A DNA stretch of 13,805 nt, taken from the NCBI GenBank assembly GCA_964350605.1, contig CAYGKP010000051.1, positions 1-13,805 of the forward strand, read 5' to 3'. Below, piece by piece: positions 1 to 7,140 of this stretch; position 1 is the first letter of the stretch; each line of letters opens with the position of its first letter. Source of the DNA: CAYGKP01 sp964350605. GTDB taxonomy: Bacteria; Bacteroidota; Bacteroidia; Cytophagales; JAAEPT01. A model generated the notes under the pieces. The model saw only the letters and a list, made by a program, of their open reading frames with translations. It ran no database searches and was not told the origin of the DNA. A program made the translations under genes and the position numbers.

Positions 1-568
1 GTGTATCAATCCCCGCCAGTTCCTCACGGGTCAGGTATTCATTCAGTACGTCTTTCGAGATGCGTCCACTGACAAATCCCTCCTCGATCATCGGGGCCAG
101 CAGCGGGGTCGCCAGGGTATGCACGTTCACCTCCCCGGCCCGCTTCTCAAATTTCTTGGGATAGATGCCCGATCCGATGGTCTGGCGCGTGCCGATCACG
201 CCGACTTCTTTCGAGCCGAGCACTTGACCCACCAATTGAACCGCCGGGTCAATCACGTTGATTACCAGGGCCCGCTTGCCCACGTATTCACGCAGCAACT
301 CATCCGCCGCCGAACTGGCGGAATGACAGGCAATGACAATCGCCTTGCAGCCCATTTCGAGCAGCACGTTGACGATTTTGATCGAGTAGGCCTGGATCGC
401 CGCCTGGGACTTGTCGCCATACGGCAAGTGGGCCGAATCGCCAAAGTAAAGGAGTTGTTCCTCGGGCAACCGCTCGCGAATTGCACGGGCCACGGTCAGG
501 CCGCCAATCCCCGAATCGAATATGCCAATGGGCCGATCGGCCTGCGGGGCTGGGTCGCGGGGACTCAC
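1..568 (-). CDS. murI: Glutamate racemase MurI (N-terminal 189 residues, cut by window edge)
   Basis: Interconverts L- and D-glutamate in the cytoplasm, supplying D-glutamate for peptidoglycan. The visible part shows DSGIGG (17-22, proton-acceptor region with Asp18), PYGDK (49-53) and the first catalytic cysteine, Cys81, in IACHSASS. Many family members read ACNTAS here, so His and Ser replace Asn and Thr. The second catalytic cysteine (GCTHY motif) should lie just past the window edge. The GTG start is forced: an in-frame TAA (the stop of the esterase gene) lies three codons upstream, and the next residues lead directly into the family's opening strand PIGIFDSGIGG. Only 6 bases separate it from the esterase, so it is probably co-transcribed with it. 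No Shine-Dalgarno sequence is visible. The family assignment is secure; whether the gene is complete cannot be seen. Confidence 0.95.
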   Translation of the reverse strand, partial: MSPRDPAPQADRPIGIFDSGIGGLTVARAIRERLPEEQLLYFGDSAHLPYGDKSQAAIQAYSIKIVNVLLEMGCKAIVIACHSASSAADELLREYVGKRALVINVIDPAVQLVGQVLGSKEVGVIGTRQTIGSGIYPKKFEKRAGEVNVHTLATPLLAPMIEEGFVSGRISKDVLNEYLTREELAGIDT

Positions 569-574
569 AGGTTG

Positions 575-2545
575 TTATTCTTTCCCGTCGGTCAGACCGG
601 GCCAGTTGTCAGTCCGGAAGGGCGAAGCAGGAAGGCCCGCCGCGTTGAACAACGTCGCCACTGGGTTGGCTGCCCAGGCATAGCGAACCGCGACCGGGTG
701 ATGCACATGAGAAGAAGATACCACGACGGTGTTTCCTTCAATGCGCGCGTCGGCCCAATGGAATTTCCGGTCCCTACCCGCGATGGCAAACCCCTTAAGG
801 CTGCCGCCCTTGGCGACCAGCGGGCTCAACGAAGGCTGGAACTGGATGACCATCTCCTTTCCGTCGCGAATCGTGGCCGACAAATAAAGTGGGCCGTCCG
901 CCACTACACTGTCCTTTCCGTACACTTTTTGGAGGGCTTGCAACGCCAACCGTTCGCCCACCGGAAGTTTTTGGCGCGGGTGAATGTCGTCAGCATCGCC
1001 GACATCAATGGTCACAACCATACCCGTCGCACGCACAGCGAGCGTCTTGCGTTGGGCTTCCCTCAGTTCAGCCCATGAATGTTCCTGAGGATCGGCGACG
1101 CAGGGCAGAAAAGCGGCCAGTTGCACGTAGAGAAACGGCAACTCCTTTTGATTGAACATCGTGCGCCAATCGGAAATGAGCAGGGGAAACAACCGTTCGT
1201 ACTGTGCGGCCCGATCGGCATTGCTCTCGCCCTGATACCAAATCACCCCCTTGTAGGCGAAGCCCAACAAAGGCTGAATCATGCCGTTGTAAAGGACCGA
1301 TGGGCGTTGGTATAACAACGGATTGTTGTGGATGGGGAAGTCTTCTTGGTCCGTGCCCACGTGAAAGCACCAACCATCCTCCAACCGGATGTCTCGGCCG
1401 GCAGGTGTTTCAAAGCGAAAGTCTTTGCGCCGCCCGTCGAGGCCGCCATTACCGCCCGTGTCAATCAAGCGCACCACCAAACGGTTTTTCCCGGGCACCA
1501 ATGCGCGCGCTGAAACCGGCAAAGTCACATCACCCGTTGACCGCCGTTCGCCCAACCACTTTCCATTGAGCCAGACTTGAGCCATGTCGTCCACTCGCCC
1601 GAGCCGCAGCCTGCCGCCTACACTGGCCTGGCGTTCGTCCAACTCAAAATCGCAAGCCAACCAAAGCACACCATCAAAGTCGCCATAGCCTATACCATTC
1701 AAATCGAAAGGAAGCGACAGGCCCTGCCAATCACTGCAATTCGCCGGGCCAACCTGCCACCCGTTCTTTATGCCTCGGTCAAATGCCGTCAAATAATCGA
1801 GGCGGGCCGAATCCATTTCCAAATGATTCGTTCGAGTGAAGACCTCGGGCTTGGCCTTTTGAACCGACAGATCCTTCTCGAAGGCAGGAATCTGAGCCAA
1901 TGTCCATTCGGGAGTCCAGGCCTCGATGGGTGAGCCACCATAAGCAGAAAGCACCAAGCCGATCGGGACAGACAAATCCCGCTCCAATGCCCGTCCAAAG
2001 AAAAAAGGTATTGCACCAAAGTCCGGAACTACTTCAGGCGAACTAACCCTCCAGCGGGCTTCTCCGCTCAAGTCTTCCACCAGTTCGAAGCGAGGCTCCT
2101 TGGGCACATCAAAAAGCCGCAAACGGGGAATACCACTGGTGGCAATGGCTTCTTCGGCCCCAACCACTTGCTTCTTCATGGGCCAGTCCATGTTCGATTG
2201 ACCCGAGCACAACCAGACGTCTCCAATCAGAACGTCCGAGAATTGAAGTGTCCTGGGCCCCGAAACCGTCAGTTCAAACGGACCACCCGCAGAACGCTTG
2301 GGTAGAAATACCTCCCACGCTCCTTGTCTGTTGGCCCAGCCCCGGGCCGTATCACCAGCTAAGACCGCTGTCACTTCCGTGCCTGACGCACCAACACCGT
2401 AGATGCGAATCGGCACCCCACGTTGCAGGACCATGTGGTCGGAAAACAACCCATGCACCTCAAATGCTTCTGGCTGCTCCGCCTGTTGTGCGCGAAGCGG
2501 CAAGACCCAGATGGCTAGGCAGATCAGTCCAATTCCTCGAAACAT
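575..2545 (-). CDS. Secreted sialate O-acetylesterase-like protein with inserted jelly-roll domain
   Basis: A 656-residue exported esterase of the sialate O-acetylesterase (SASA, SGNH-hydrolase-like) family, expected to remove O-acetyl groups from a glycan in the periplasm or at the surface. Residues 1-20 form a signal peptide ending LRAQ. The nucleophile block GQSNM is at 115-119 (Ser117), WYQGESN at 436-442, and the Asp-His block DDIHP at 519-523 (His522). Residues about 270-385 read as a galactose-binding-like jelly-roll inserted between catalytic blocks (WLNGKWLGE, PGKNRLVVRL), a known arrangement in this family. The ATG at 2545 is chosen because the signal peptide begins there. An upstream in-frame ATG at 2608 would add 21 residues, some encoded by the palindrome at 2548-2575. 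It follows the GH3 gene on the same strand after 87 bases and lies 6 bases before murI. The true substrate is unknown; sialic acid is only the family name. Confidence 0.88.
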   Translation of the reverse strand: MFRGIGLICLAIWVLPLRAQQAEQPEAFEVHGLFSDHMVLQRGVPIRIYGVGASGTEVTAVLAGDTARGWANRQGAWEVFLPKRSAGGPFELTVSGPRTLQFSDVLIGDVWLCSGQSNMDWPMKKQVVGAEEAIATSGIPRLRLFDVPKEPRFELVEDLSGEARWRVSSPEVVPDFGAIPFFFGRALERDLSVPIGLVLSAYGGSPIEAWTPEWTLAQIPAFEKDLSVQKAKPEVFTRTNHLEMDSARLDYLTAFDRGIKNGWQVGPANCSDWQGLSLPFDLNGIGYGDFDGVLWLACDFELDERQASVGGRLRLGRVDDMAQVWLNGKWLGERRSTGDVTLPVSARALVPGKNRLVVRLIDTGGNGGLDGRRKDFRFETPAGRDIRLEDGWCFHVGTDQEDFPIHNNPLLYQRPSVLYNGMIQPLLGFAYKGVIWYQGESNADRAAQYERLFPLLISDWRTMFNQKELPFLYVQLAAFLPCVADPQEHSWAELREAQRKTLAVRATGMVVTIDVGDADDIHPRQKLPVGERLALQALQKVYGKDSVVADGPLYLSATIRDGKEMVIQFQPSLSPLVAKGGSLKGFAIAGRDRKFHWADARIEGNTVVVSSSHVHHPVAVRYAWAANPVATLFNAAGLPASPFRTDNWPGLTDGKE

Positions 2546-2547
2546 GC

Positions 2548-2575
2548 GTACGGTCGCCCCAAAGGGCGACCGTAC
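2548..2575. repeat. Perfect 12-bp-arm palindrome next to the esterase start codon
   Basis: The arms GTACGGTCGCCC (2548-2559) and GGGCGACCGTAC (2564-2575) are exact reverse complements around a 4-base loop, CAAA on the plus strand. On the minus strand the hairpin ends two bases before the ATG at 2545. It is preceded, not followed, by a T-run, and on the other strand the flank is AAAAG, so it is a poor intrinsic terminator on either strand. It could fold over the ribosome entry site of the esterase, act as an mRNA 3'-end or processing hairpin between GH3 and esterase, or be a copy of a dispersed palindromic repeat. No second copy was seen in this window. Confidence 0.85.
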
Positions 2576-2632
2576 AAAAGAGGCATTATTTTTCAAGCTG
2601 GCAACCATCGGGTGCCAAAGCAGCCGCAAAGG

Positions 2633-4975
2633 CTACTCCGTTTCCGTAACGCCGTAGACGACTTTCACCTGCTGATCGCCCACAAAGAACAGGAAGTCAC
2701 CGGGTTCGGTCACGCGCTGCATGTCCGAATTAATGAAGCTCAAGTCGCTAGCTGTCAAAGGGAACGTCACCGTTTTCGACTCACCAGCTTTCAGCATGAC
2801 TTTCTGGAACCCACGCAGGCGGCGCATCGAAGGCGTCACGCTGGCGACCATGTCGCGGCTGTAGACTTCTACAGTGTGCCAGCCGTCCATCGAGCCGGTG
2901 TTTTTGACTTCCACGCTGACCATCAGGGTATCCTGGGGACCAAAGGTCTCCACACCAGCACTCAGGTTCGAGTAGACGAACCGACCGTAGCTCAGGCCGT
3001 GACCGAACGGCCACTGGGGCTTGTAGCCACCCTTGTCCAAGGTTGCACCTGGAGCGAGTTCGTTGAAGTCTTCTGATCCCTTGCGGTCGTAGGTCACGAT
3101 GTCACCCGTGAATCGGGGGTACGAGAACGGCAAACGACCACCGGGGTTGAACTTGCCGAGCAAGACGTCGGTGATGGCTTCGCCGCCTTGGCTACCAGGG
3201 CGATAGGCCATGACAACTGCCGCAGCTTTTTCGATCTCGGGACCCAAGACGCGCGGGCGGCCTTCGGTGATGACGACAACGACAGGCTTGCCTGTTTTCA
3301 AGCAGGTAGCGAGCAAGTCGCGCTGATTCTGGGGCAGCATCAAATCGTCGATGACACCCGGCGATTCAGCATAAGCATCTTCACCCAGACAAAGGACAAT
3401 CACATCGGCGCTACGGGCTGCGCTGCTGACGTTGCCCAATTGGAAGTCGGCATCAGCCGCGAAATTCGGCGTACTGATGACTGTTAGACCAAAGCCACGG
3501 TCCAAGTCGCTTGGCGCAGTAGAAGCGTCCTTCATGGCCATCGAAATGGTCTTGAGGCCTTCGGGGTACAGCGCGGGGTTGTTGCCCTGCCAGAGGTAGG
3601 ACCACGAACCGTTTAGGGCGGTGATCGAGTTGGCACCCGGACCACAAACCAGCACACGTTGGCCTGCGCGGATCGGTAGAACGGGTTGGCCGTTCACGGT
3701 GTCGTTCTCAAGAAGTGTGATCGATTCGAGAGCGGCTTGCTTGGCTTTCGCCTTGTATTCCGCTTTACCGAACTGGGCAACCGCCGCTGGCTCAACACCT
3801 GGATTTTCGAACAAGCCGAGTTTGAATTTCAGCTTCAGGATGCGGCGAACCGATTCGTTGATGCGCTCTTCGGAAATCTTTCCTTCCGCAACCAGCTCCT
3901 TCAAGTAAGTGATGAAGGCATAGTTATGAGGCACCATGCTCATGTCGATGCCCGCGTTGATGGCGATTTCGACCGCTTCCTTCTGGTCTTTGGCCACGTG
4001 GTGGCGGTAGTCCAGGCGCTCGATGTCTTCCCAGTCGGTGACAATCAGGCCCTCGAAGCCCAGTTCGCCGCGGAGTACGTCGGTGAGCAGGAACTTGCTG
4101 GCGTGGACCGGCGTGCCGTTCACTTCACCCGAGTTGATCATCACAGTCGAGGCACCCACGTCCACAGCCTTCTGGAACTGGGGCAGGTACAACTCGCGCA
4201 ACTCGATTTCGGGGATGTAAGAAGGAGTACGGTCTTTACCCGAGCGTGGCGCCGAGTAGCCCACGAAGTGCTTCATGCACGAGGCAACGGCAGTGGTGTT
4301 CTCCAAGCCATCTTCCTCGTAGCCTTCGATGGTAGCGGCACCCATTTGGGTCACCACGTACACATCCTCACCAAAGGTCTCCTCGAAACGAGGCCACAGC
4401 GGCTGGCGACCAATGTCAAGCACTGGGTCGAAGTTCCAACGGATGCCCGAAGCGCGGGTCTCGGCAGCCGTCACTTTCGCGCCGTCCTTCACCAACTTGG
4501 GGTTACGGGTGGCCGCCAGGCCAATGTTATGAGGGAACAGGGTCGAGTTCTGGGTGTAGGTCGTTCCGTGGATCGCGTCGATGCCGTAGAGCACGGGGAT
4601 CGGGTTGCCATTTTTTAAGGCAGCATCCTGGATCATCTTGATGTTGGTGTGCCACTTCTCGAGAGGCAACGCCGAAGGGACTGCGTTGAGCAGCGAACCC
4701 ACTTTGTATTCGTTGACCGCTTTGGCCACGCTGTCCGGATGCAGCGTACCGTCCTTCGAACCGTAGCCGTCGACGGTGATCATGTTCATGTTCACCTGAC
4801 ACATCTGGCCGATTTTCTCGTCGATGGTCATCAAGGCCAAGAGCGAATCAACGCGTTGGTCGAGGGCTGCCTCGCCCGCCGATCCCTCGGGGGACGAAGG
4901 CTTACAGCCGGTGGCCGCAAGGGCCGTAGAAAAAGCAATCGCCGTGGCGGCGCGAAGCAAACGTGTGGTACGCAT
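2633..4975 (-). CDS. Glycoside hydrolase family 3 beta-glucosidase-like lipoprotein
   Basis: A 780-residue GH3 enzyme of the BglX type (E. coli BglX is of similar size), expected to remove terminal beta-linked sugars, often glucose, from oligosaccharides outside the cytoplasm. Residues 1-24 form a lipoprotein signal with lipobox LAATGC, making Cys24 the lipidated residue. The (beta/alpha)8 domain carries GIDAIHG (131-137), KHF (235-237) and the nucleophile Asp314 in GLIVTDW. The second domain has GEDAYAES (531-538), where the acid/base glutamate is expected. A C-terminal fibronectin-III-like domain follows PFGHGLSYG (656-664). The ATG at 4975 is chosen because the lipoprotein signal starts there; the frame stays open upstream for 88 codons, but those overlap trhO and look non-coding. 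Likely first gene of GH3-esterase-murI. Family is certain; linkage specificity is not predictable from sequence alone. Confidence 0.93.
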   Translation of the reverse strand: MRTTRLLRAATAIAFSTALAATGCKPSSPEGSAGEAALDQRVDSLLALMTIDEKIGQMCQVNMNMITVDGYGSKDGTLHPDSVAKAVNEYKVGSLLNAVPSALPLEKWHTNIKMIQDAALKNGNPIPVLYGIDAIHGTTYTQNSTLFPHNIGLAATRNPKLVKDGAKVTAAETRASGIRWNFDPVLDIGRQPLWPRFEETFGEDVYVVTQMGAATIEGYEEDGLENTTAVASCMKHFVGYSAPRSGKDRTPSYIPEIELRELYLPQFQKAVDVGASTVMINSGEVNGTPVHASKFLLTDVLRGELGFEGLIVTDWEDIERLDYRHHVAKDQKEAVEIAINAGIDMSMVPHNYAFITYLKELVAEGKISEERINESVRRILKLKFKLGLFENPGVEPAAVAQFGKAEYKAKAKQAALESITLLENDTVNGQPVLPIRAGQRVLVCGPGANSITALNGSWSYLWQGNNPALYPEGLKTISMAMKDASTAPSDLDRGFGLTVISTPNFAADADFQLGNVSSAARSADVIVLCLGEDAYAESPGVIDDLMLPQNQRDLLATCLKTGKPVVVVITEGRPRVLGPEIEKAAAVVMAYRPGSQGGEAITDVLLGKFNPGGRLPFSYPRFTGDIVTYDRKGSEDFNELAPGATLDKGGYKPQWPFGHGLSYGRFVYSNLSAGVETFGPQDTLMVSVEVKNTGSMDGWHTVEVYSRDMVASVTPSMRRLRGFQKVMLKAGESKTVTFPLTASDLSFINSDMQRVTEPGDFLFFVGDQQVKVVYGVTETE

Positions 4976-5013
4976 CAGCGTGTAGTGGTTGGTCAGCAGT
5001 TCTCTCGAAAGGC

Positions 5014-5034
5014 AAAAAACCCCTCGAAGGGATT
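5014..5034 (-). terminator. Intrinsic terminator after trhO, within the GH3 upstream region
   Basis: Read on the minus strand, AATCCCT-TCG-AGGGGTT can pair as a 7-bp stem (one G-U pair) around a 3-base loop, and the 3' arm runs into six Ts. This is the classic Rho-independent form. It lies 46 bases past the trhO stop and 38 bases before the GH3 start, so it most simply ends the trhO transcript. Because a -7-like box lies just upstream of it, an attenuator role for GH3 cannot be excluded. Confidence 0.75.
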
Positions 5035-5046
5035 CTTTGCAGCGTC

Positions 5047-5054
5047 CAAAGCTA
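5047..5054 (-). promoter_or_regulatory. Candidate Bacteroidota -7 box upstream of GH3
   Basis: The minus strand reads TAGCTTTG, an exact match to TAnnTTTG. No convincing TTTG -33 element is found about 19 bases further upstream, which weakens the call. If used, transcription would begin near 5040, leaving a leader of about 65 bases that contains the terminator hairpin almost at its 5' end. Confidence 0.4.
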
Positions 5055-5079
5055 ACAGGAAATGAGAATAAAATGAACC

Positions 5080-6027
5080 TTAGGTACCCTTCACGGCCAA
5101 ACGCTTGGCATTCATGGCCGGATCGTAGCCTTGGCGTTCCTTGCGATACTGGCCCGAACCATCGTAGGGACGGCGGTTCTCGTCCTGGTGGCACGGATCG
5201 GAGCAGGTCCCTTCCATCTGCTCGGAGCAGGATTCGCACTGGTAGAACTGCTTATTACAGAGGGGCGAAGCACAGTTGATCACCCGCGCGGTCTTCGTGC
5301 CACACTGCGGGCACTCGGCAATTAACGTCGGGTTTACCTTGTTGACCGGCACTGACACGCGCTCGTCGAAAACATAACAGTTGCCTTCAAAATCTTCGCC
5401 GCCTTCTTCCAGGCCATATTTGATGATGCCCCCGTGGAGTTGGTAGACGTTCTCGAATCCTTGCTCTAATAGGTAGGCACTGGCCTTCTCGCACTTGATG
5501 CCACCCGTGCAGTAGGTGAGGATCTTTTTCTCCTTGAAGTGGCCCAGTTCCTTGACCTTCTCGGGAAACTCGCGGAAGTGATCGATGTCCAAAGTCTGCG
5601 CGCCTTTGAAGCGGCCCAATTGGTGTTCGTAGTTCGACCGAACGTCGAGCAGGACCACGTCCTCCCCTTCCTTCATCGCCTTGAACTCGGCGGGCGAAAG
5701 GTGGACACCTGTGCGTTGGTTCGGGTCGATGTGTTGCAGCCCGCTGTGCACGATCTCGGACTTCACGCGCACGATCAGCTTCTGGAACACATGCGCCTCG
5801 CAGGCCTCAATCTTAAACTCAATGGCCGCAAACCGGGGGTCGGCCCGCAGCGTTTTCATGTAGGCATCGGTCTGGGCCTCGGTGCCCGACACGGTGCCAT
5901 TGATCCCCTCGGGGGCCACGATGATGCGGCCCATCAGGCCCAAGCGCAGGCACAACTCGTGGTGCTGTTCCCGAAACAATTCGGGCCGCTCGATGGGGGC
6001 GTAGAAATAGTAAAGCAGAACGCGCAT
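5080..6027 (-). CDS. trhO: tRNA uridine(34) hydroxylase TrhO (rhodanese-domain, YceA family)
   Basis: A cytoplasmic enzyme that, in characterised homologues, hydroxylates U34 in the wobble position of certain tRNAs to give ho5U. The 315 residues are close to family length. The N-terminal acylphosphatase-like domain contains APEGINGTVSG (38-48). The rhodanese domain (about 120-215) has LLDVRSNYEH and the signature CTGGIKCEK (173-181), with Cys173 and Cys179. The C-terminal tail holds eight cysteines in pairs (239/242, 252/257, 264/267, 275/279), suggesting bound zinc; this tail is usual in longer family members. ATG start at 6027, with no Shine-Dalgarno. It lies 31 bases after the small secreted protein gene and is followed by an intrinsic terminator. 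The housekeeping function seems unrelated to its neighbours. Confidence 0.96.
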   Translation of the reverse strand: MRVLLYYFYAPIERPELFREQHHELCLRLGLMGRIIVAPEGINGTVSGTEAQTDAYMKTLRADPRFAAIEFKIEACEAHVFQKLIVRVKSEIVHSGLQHIDPNQRTGVHLSPAEFKAMKEGEDVVLLDVRSNYEHQLGRFKGAQTLDIDHFREFPEKVKELGHFKEKKILTYCTGGIKCEKASAYLLEQGFENVYQLHGGIIKYGLEEGGEDFEGNCYVFDERVSVPVNKVNPTLIAECPQCGTKTARVINCASPLCNKQFYQCESCSEQMEGTCSDPCHQDENRRPYDGSGQYRKERQGYDPAMNAKRLAVKGT

Positions 6028-6058
6028 CGCGCTCGGGTCGGCTTAGTTAACGCAGGCG

Positions 6059-6424
6059 TTAGAGCAACTCGTCGGAAATGACCACGCGGATGCGGTTGGT
6101 TTTCCCATCGTCAAGTTTGGCAGTCTTTTCGCCGCCGCCGTAGTTGGTCATGTCACCTTTCTCGATGTACAGGTAATACTCGGTGGGAATCACGCCCTTG
6201 AAGGTGATTTTCCCTTTGTGGTCAGTCACACCTTCGAAGCCGGGCTTCTCGAGGTTCTCGTAATCAACGCGGTTGTCGAAGGCCATGACCTTGGCCCCTT
6301 CCACCACGTTGCCGATTTCATCGAGGACGGTGACTTCCAGTTTCGTTTTCAAGATCTGTGCTTGCGCGGCTTGGCCAGCGACGGTGAACAGCAGGAGGAT
6401 AAAGAGGGTGCGGAGCGTTTTCAT
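6059..6424 (-). CDS. Small secreted carboxypeptidase-regulatory-like (transthyretin-like) protein
   Basis: A 121-residue protein with a clear signal peptide: Lys and Arg at 2-5, a leucine-rich core, and a likely cut after AQA at 22. The mature part has the fold signature of a carboxypeptidase-regulatory or transthyretin-like beta-sandwich: LEVTVLDEIGNVVEGAKV, then a short variable loop, then GVTDHKGKITFKGVIPTEYYLYIEKG. In Bacteroidota such domains usually lead TonB-dependent receptors or stand alone; this one has nothing after it and ends in ISDELL. No catalytic residues are visible, so a structural or binding role outside the cytoplasm is the most that can be inferred. It has its own candidate promoter box at 6442-6449. 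It sits between the NeuD-like gene and trhO with short gaps, so it may also be reached by read-through. Confidence 0.82.
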   Translation of the reverse strand: MKTLRTLFILLLFTVAGQAAQAQILKTKLEVTVLDEIGNVVEGAKVMAFDNRVDYENLEKPGFEGVTDHKGKITFKGVIPTEYYLYIEKGDMTNYGGGEKTAKLDDGKTNRIRVVISDELL

Positions 6425-6441
6425 GGACAGCGGATTGGGGA

Positions 6442-6449
6442 CAAAGATA
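6442..6449 (-). promoter_or_regulatory. Candidate Bacteroidota -7 box upstream of the small secreted protein
   Basis: The minus strand reads TATCTTTG, an exact TAnnTTTG match, in a 36-base gap. Seventeen bases separate it from the ATG at 6424, so the predicted leader is very short. No good -33 TTTG is visible; the upstream part would lie inside the end of the NeuD-like gene. Confidence 0.45.
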
Positions 6450-6460
6450 CGTTCGAGCGG

Positions 6461-7114
6461 CTAGCCTTTCCAGGGTTGTGCGGGGTTGCCGAAGACCGTT
6501 TGCTTCGCTTCGACCGGGCCGATGACCACCGACCCTGCGCCTACCCGGGCATTCTTGCCGATGGTAATCTCTCCTGCAAGAACCGCGCCTGCACCAATGA
6601 ACGCACCTTCTTCGACCGTAACACCGGGACCAACAACCGCACCGGGACCAATGATCACGAATGGCGCGATGGTAGCACCCGTGGAAACCACCGCGCGGCT
6701 GTGGAGGATGGCTGGGCCCTCGACTTTTGCGAAGGCTTCGATCACTGCCCCCGCGCCCAGCAGGATGCCGTAGCCAATCTCGGCCAGGGGCGAAAGCGAC
6801 GCATCGGGGTGAAGCGCGTTCATCGAGGCCTCATGGCGCAGGTCGTTGACCAGTTCGGTGTGCTTGCGCAGCACGCTGACCTCGTCGCTGGCAACGAAGG
6901 CCCCGCATTTCTTACCGATGAACTTCAGATAGCCTTCATCGTCGGCACGGCCGAGCACGCTGATCTCGCCGATCAATTGGTCGTGCAGGGCTGCATCGTC
7001 GTCGAGGAAACAGTAGACTTCCACGCCGTTGCGTTGGAAGATGTCAAGGGCCAAGGTGCCGATGCGTCCGGCGCCCAGGATGATGACTGGTTTGGGTTGT
7101 AGCATGCCGCTCAT
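6461..7114 (-). CDS. NeuD/PglD-like left-handed beta-helix protein, catalytic His apparently lost
   Basis: A 217-residue protein with the two-domain layout of NeuD/PglD sugar O- or N-acyltransferases. The N-terminal Rossmann-like fold has VIILGAGRIGTLALDIF at 10-26 and FLDDD at 36-40. The C-terminal hexapeptide beta-helix runs from about 101 to 210 and ends FGNPAQPWKG, where the family reads VGNPA. In characterised members the active-site histidine follows a coil ending in an EHD-type motif. By eye the corresponding stretch here is AVVSTGATIAPF (141-152), with no histidine; the only helix-region histidines are His102 and His138. It may use another residue, have a changed substrate, or be a non-catalytic paralogue. 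ATG 7114 is preferred because it clears the upstream stop at 7141; ATG 7105 is possible. It lies 26 bases downstream of the GT-C gene, which suggests a joint role in modifying a surface glycan. Confidence 0.8.
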   Translation of the reverse strand: MSGMLQPKPVIILGAGRIGTLALDIFQRNGVEVYCFLDDDAALHDQLIGEISVLGRADDEGYLKFIGKKCGAFVASDEVSVLRKHTELVNDLRHEASMNALHPDASLSPLAEIGYGILLGAGAVIEAFAKVEGPAILHSRAVVSTGATIAPFVIIGPGAVVGPGVTVEEGAFIGAGAVLAGEITIGKNARVGAGSVVIGPVEAKQTVFGNPAQPWKG

Positions 7115-7120
7115 GGTCGG

Positions 7121-7128
7121 CAAAGGTA
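7121..7128 (-). promoter_or_regulatory. Candidate Bacteroidota -7 box upstream of the NeuD-like gene
   Basis: The minus strand reads TACCTTTG, an exact TAnnTTTG match, only 6 bases before the ATG at 7114. Transcription would start at or next to the start codon, giving an almost leaderless mRNA. No -33 element is clear, so this may be a chance match in a 26-base gap inside an operon. Confidence 0.35.
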
Positions 7129-7140
7129 CAAAGGCCGAGG

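Noticed and set aside
119..1078. Plus-strand 319-codon open frame opposite murI and the esterase
   Set aside because: It is antisense to two genes with clear family motifs, has His/Arg-rich low-complexity composition and matches nothing I recognise.
3686..4618. Plus-strand 310-codon open frame opposite GH3
   Set aside because: It mirrors a conserved GH3 coding region; long antisense frames are expected at this GC content.
4970..4982. ACGCATCAGCGTG shared with 10453-10465
   Set aside because: A 13-base match once in about 14 kb, in unrelated contexts (GH3 start and the end of the Wzy/EpsG-like gene); most likely chance.
4976..5239. Upstream extension of the GH3 reading frame by 88 codons
   Set aside because: It overlaps trhO and the terminator, looks non-coding, and would bury an evident lipoprotein signal peptide that starts at 4975.
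6048..6061. TAACGC/GCGTTA inverted repeat at the end of the small secreted protein gene
   Set aside because: The arms are only 6 bases with a 2-base spacer and no T-run, so it cannot form a good terminator; probably chance.
6218..7102. Plus-strand 294-codon open frame opposite the NeuD-like and small secreted genes
   Set aside because: It crosses two minus-strand genes and the promoter gap and shows no family motif.
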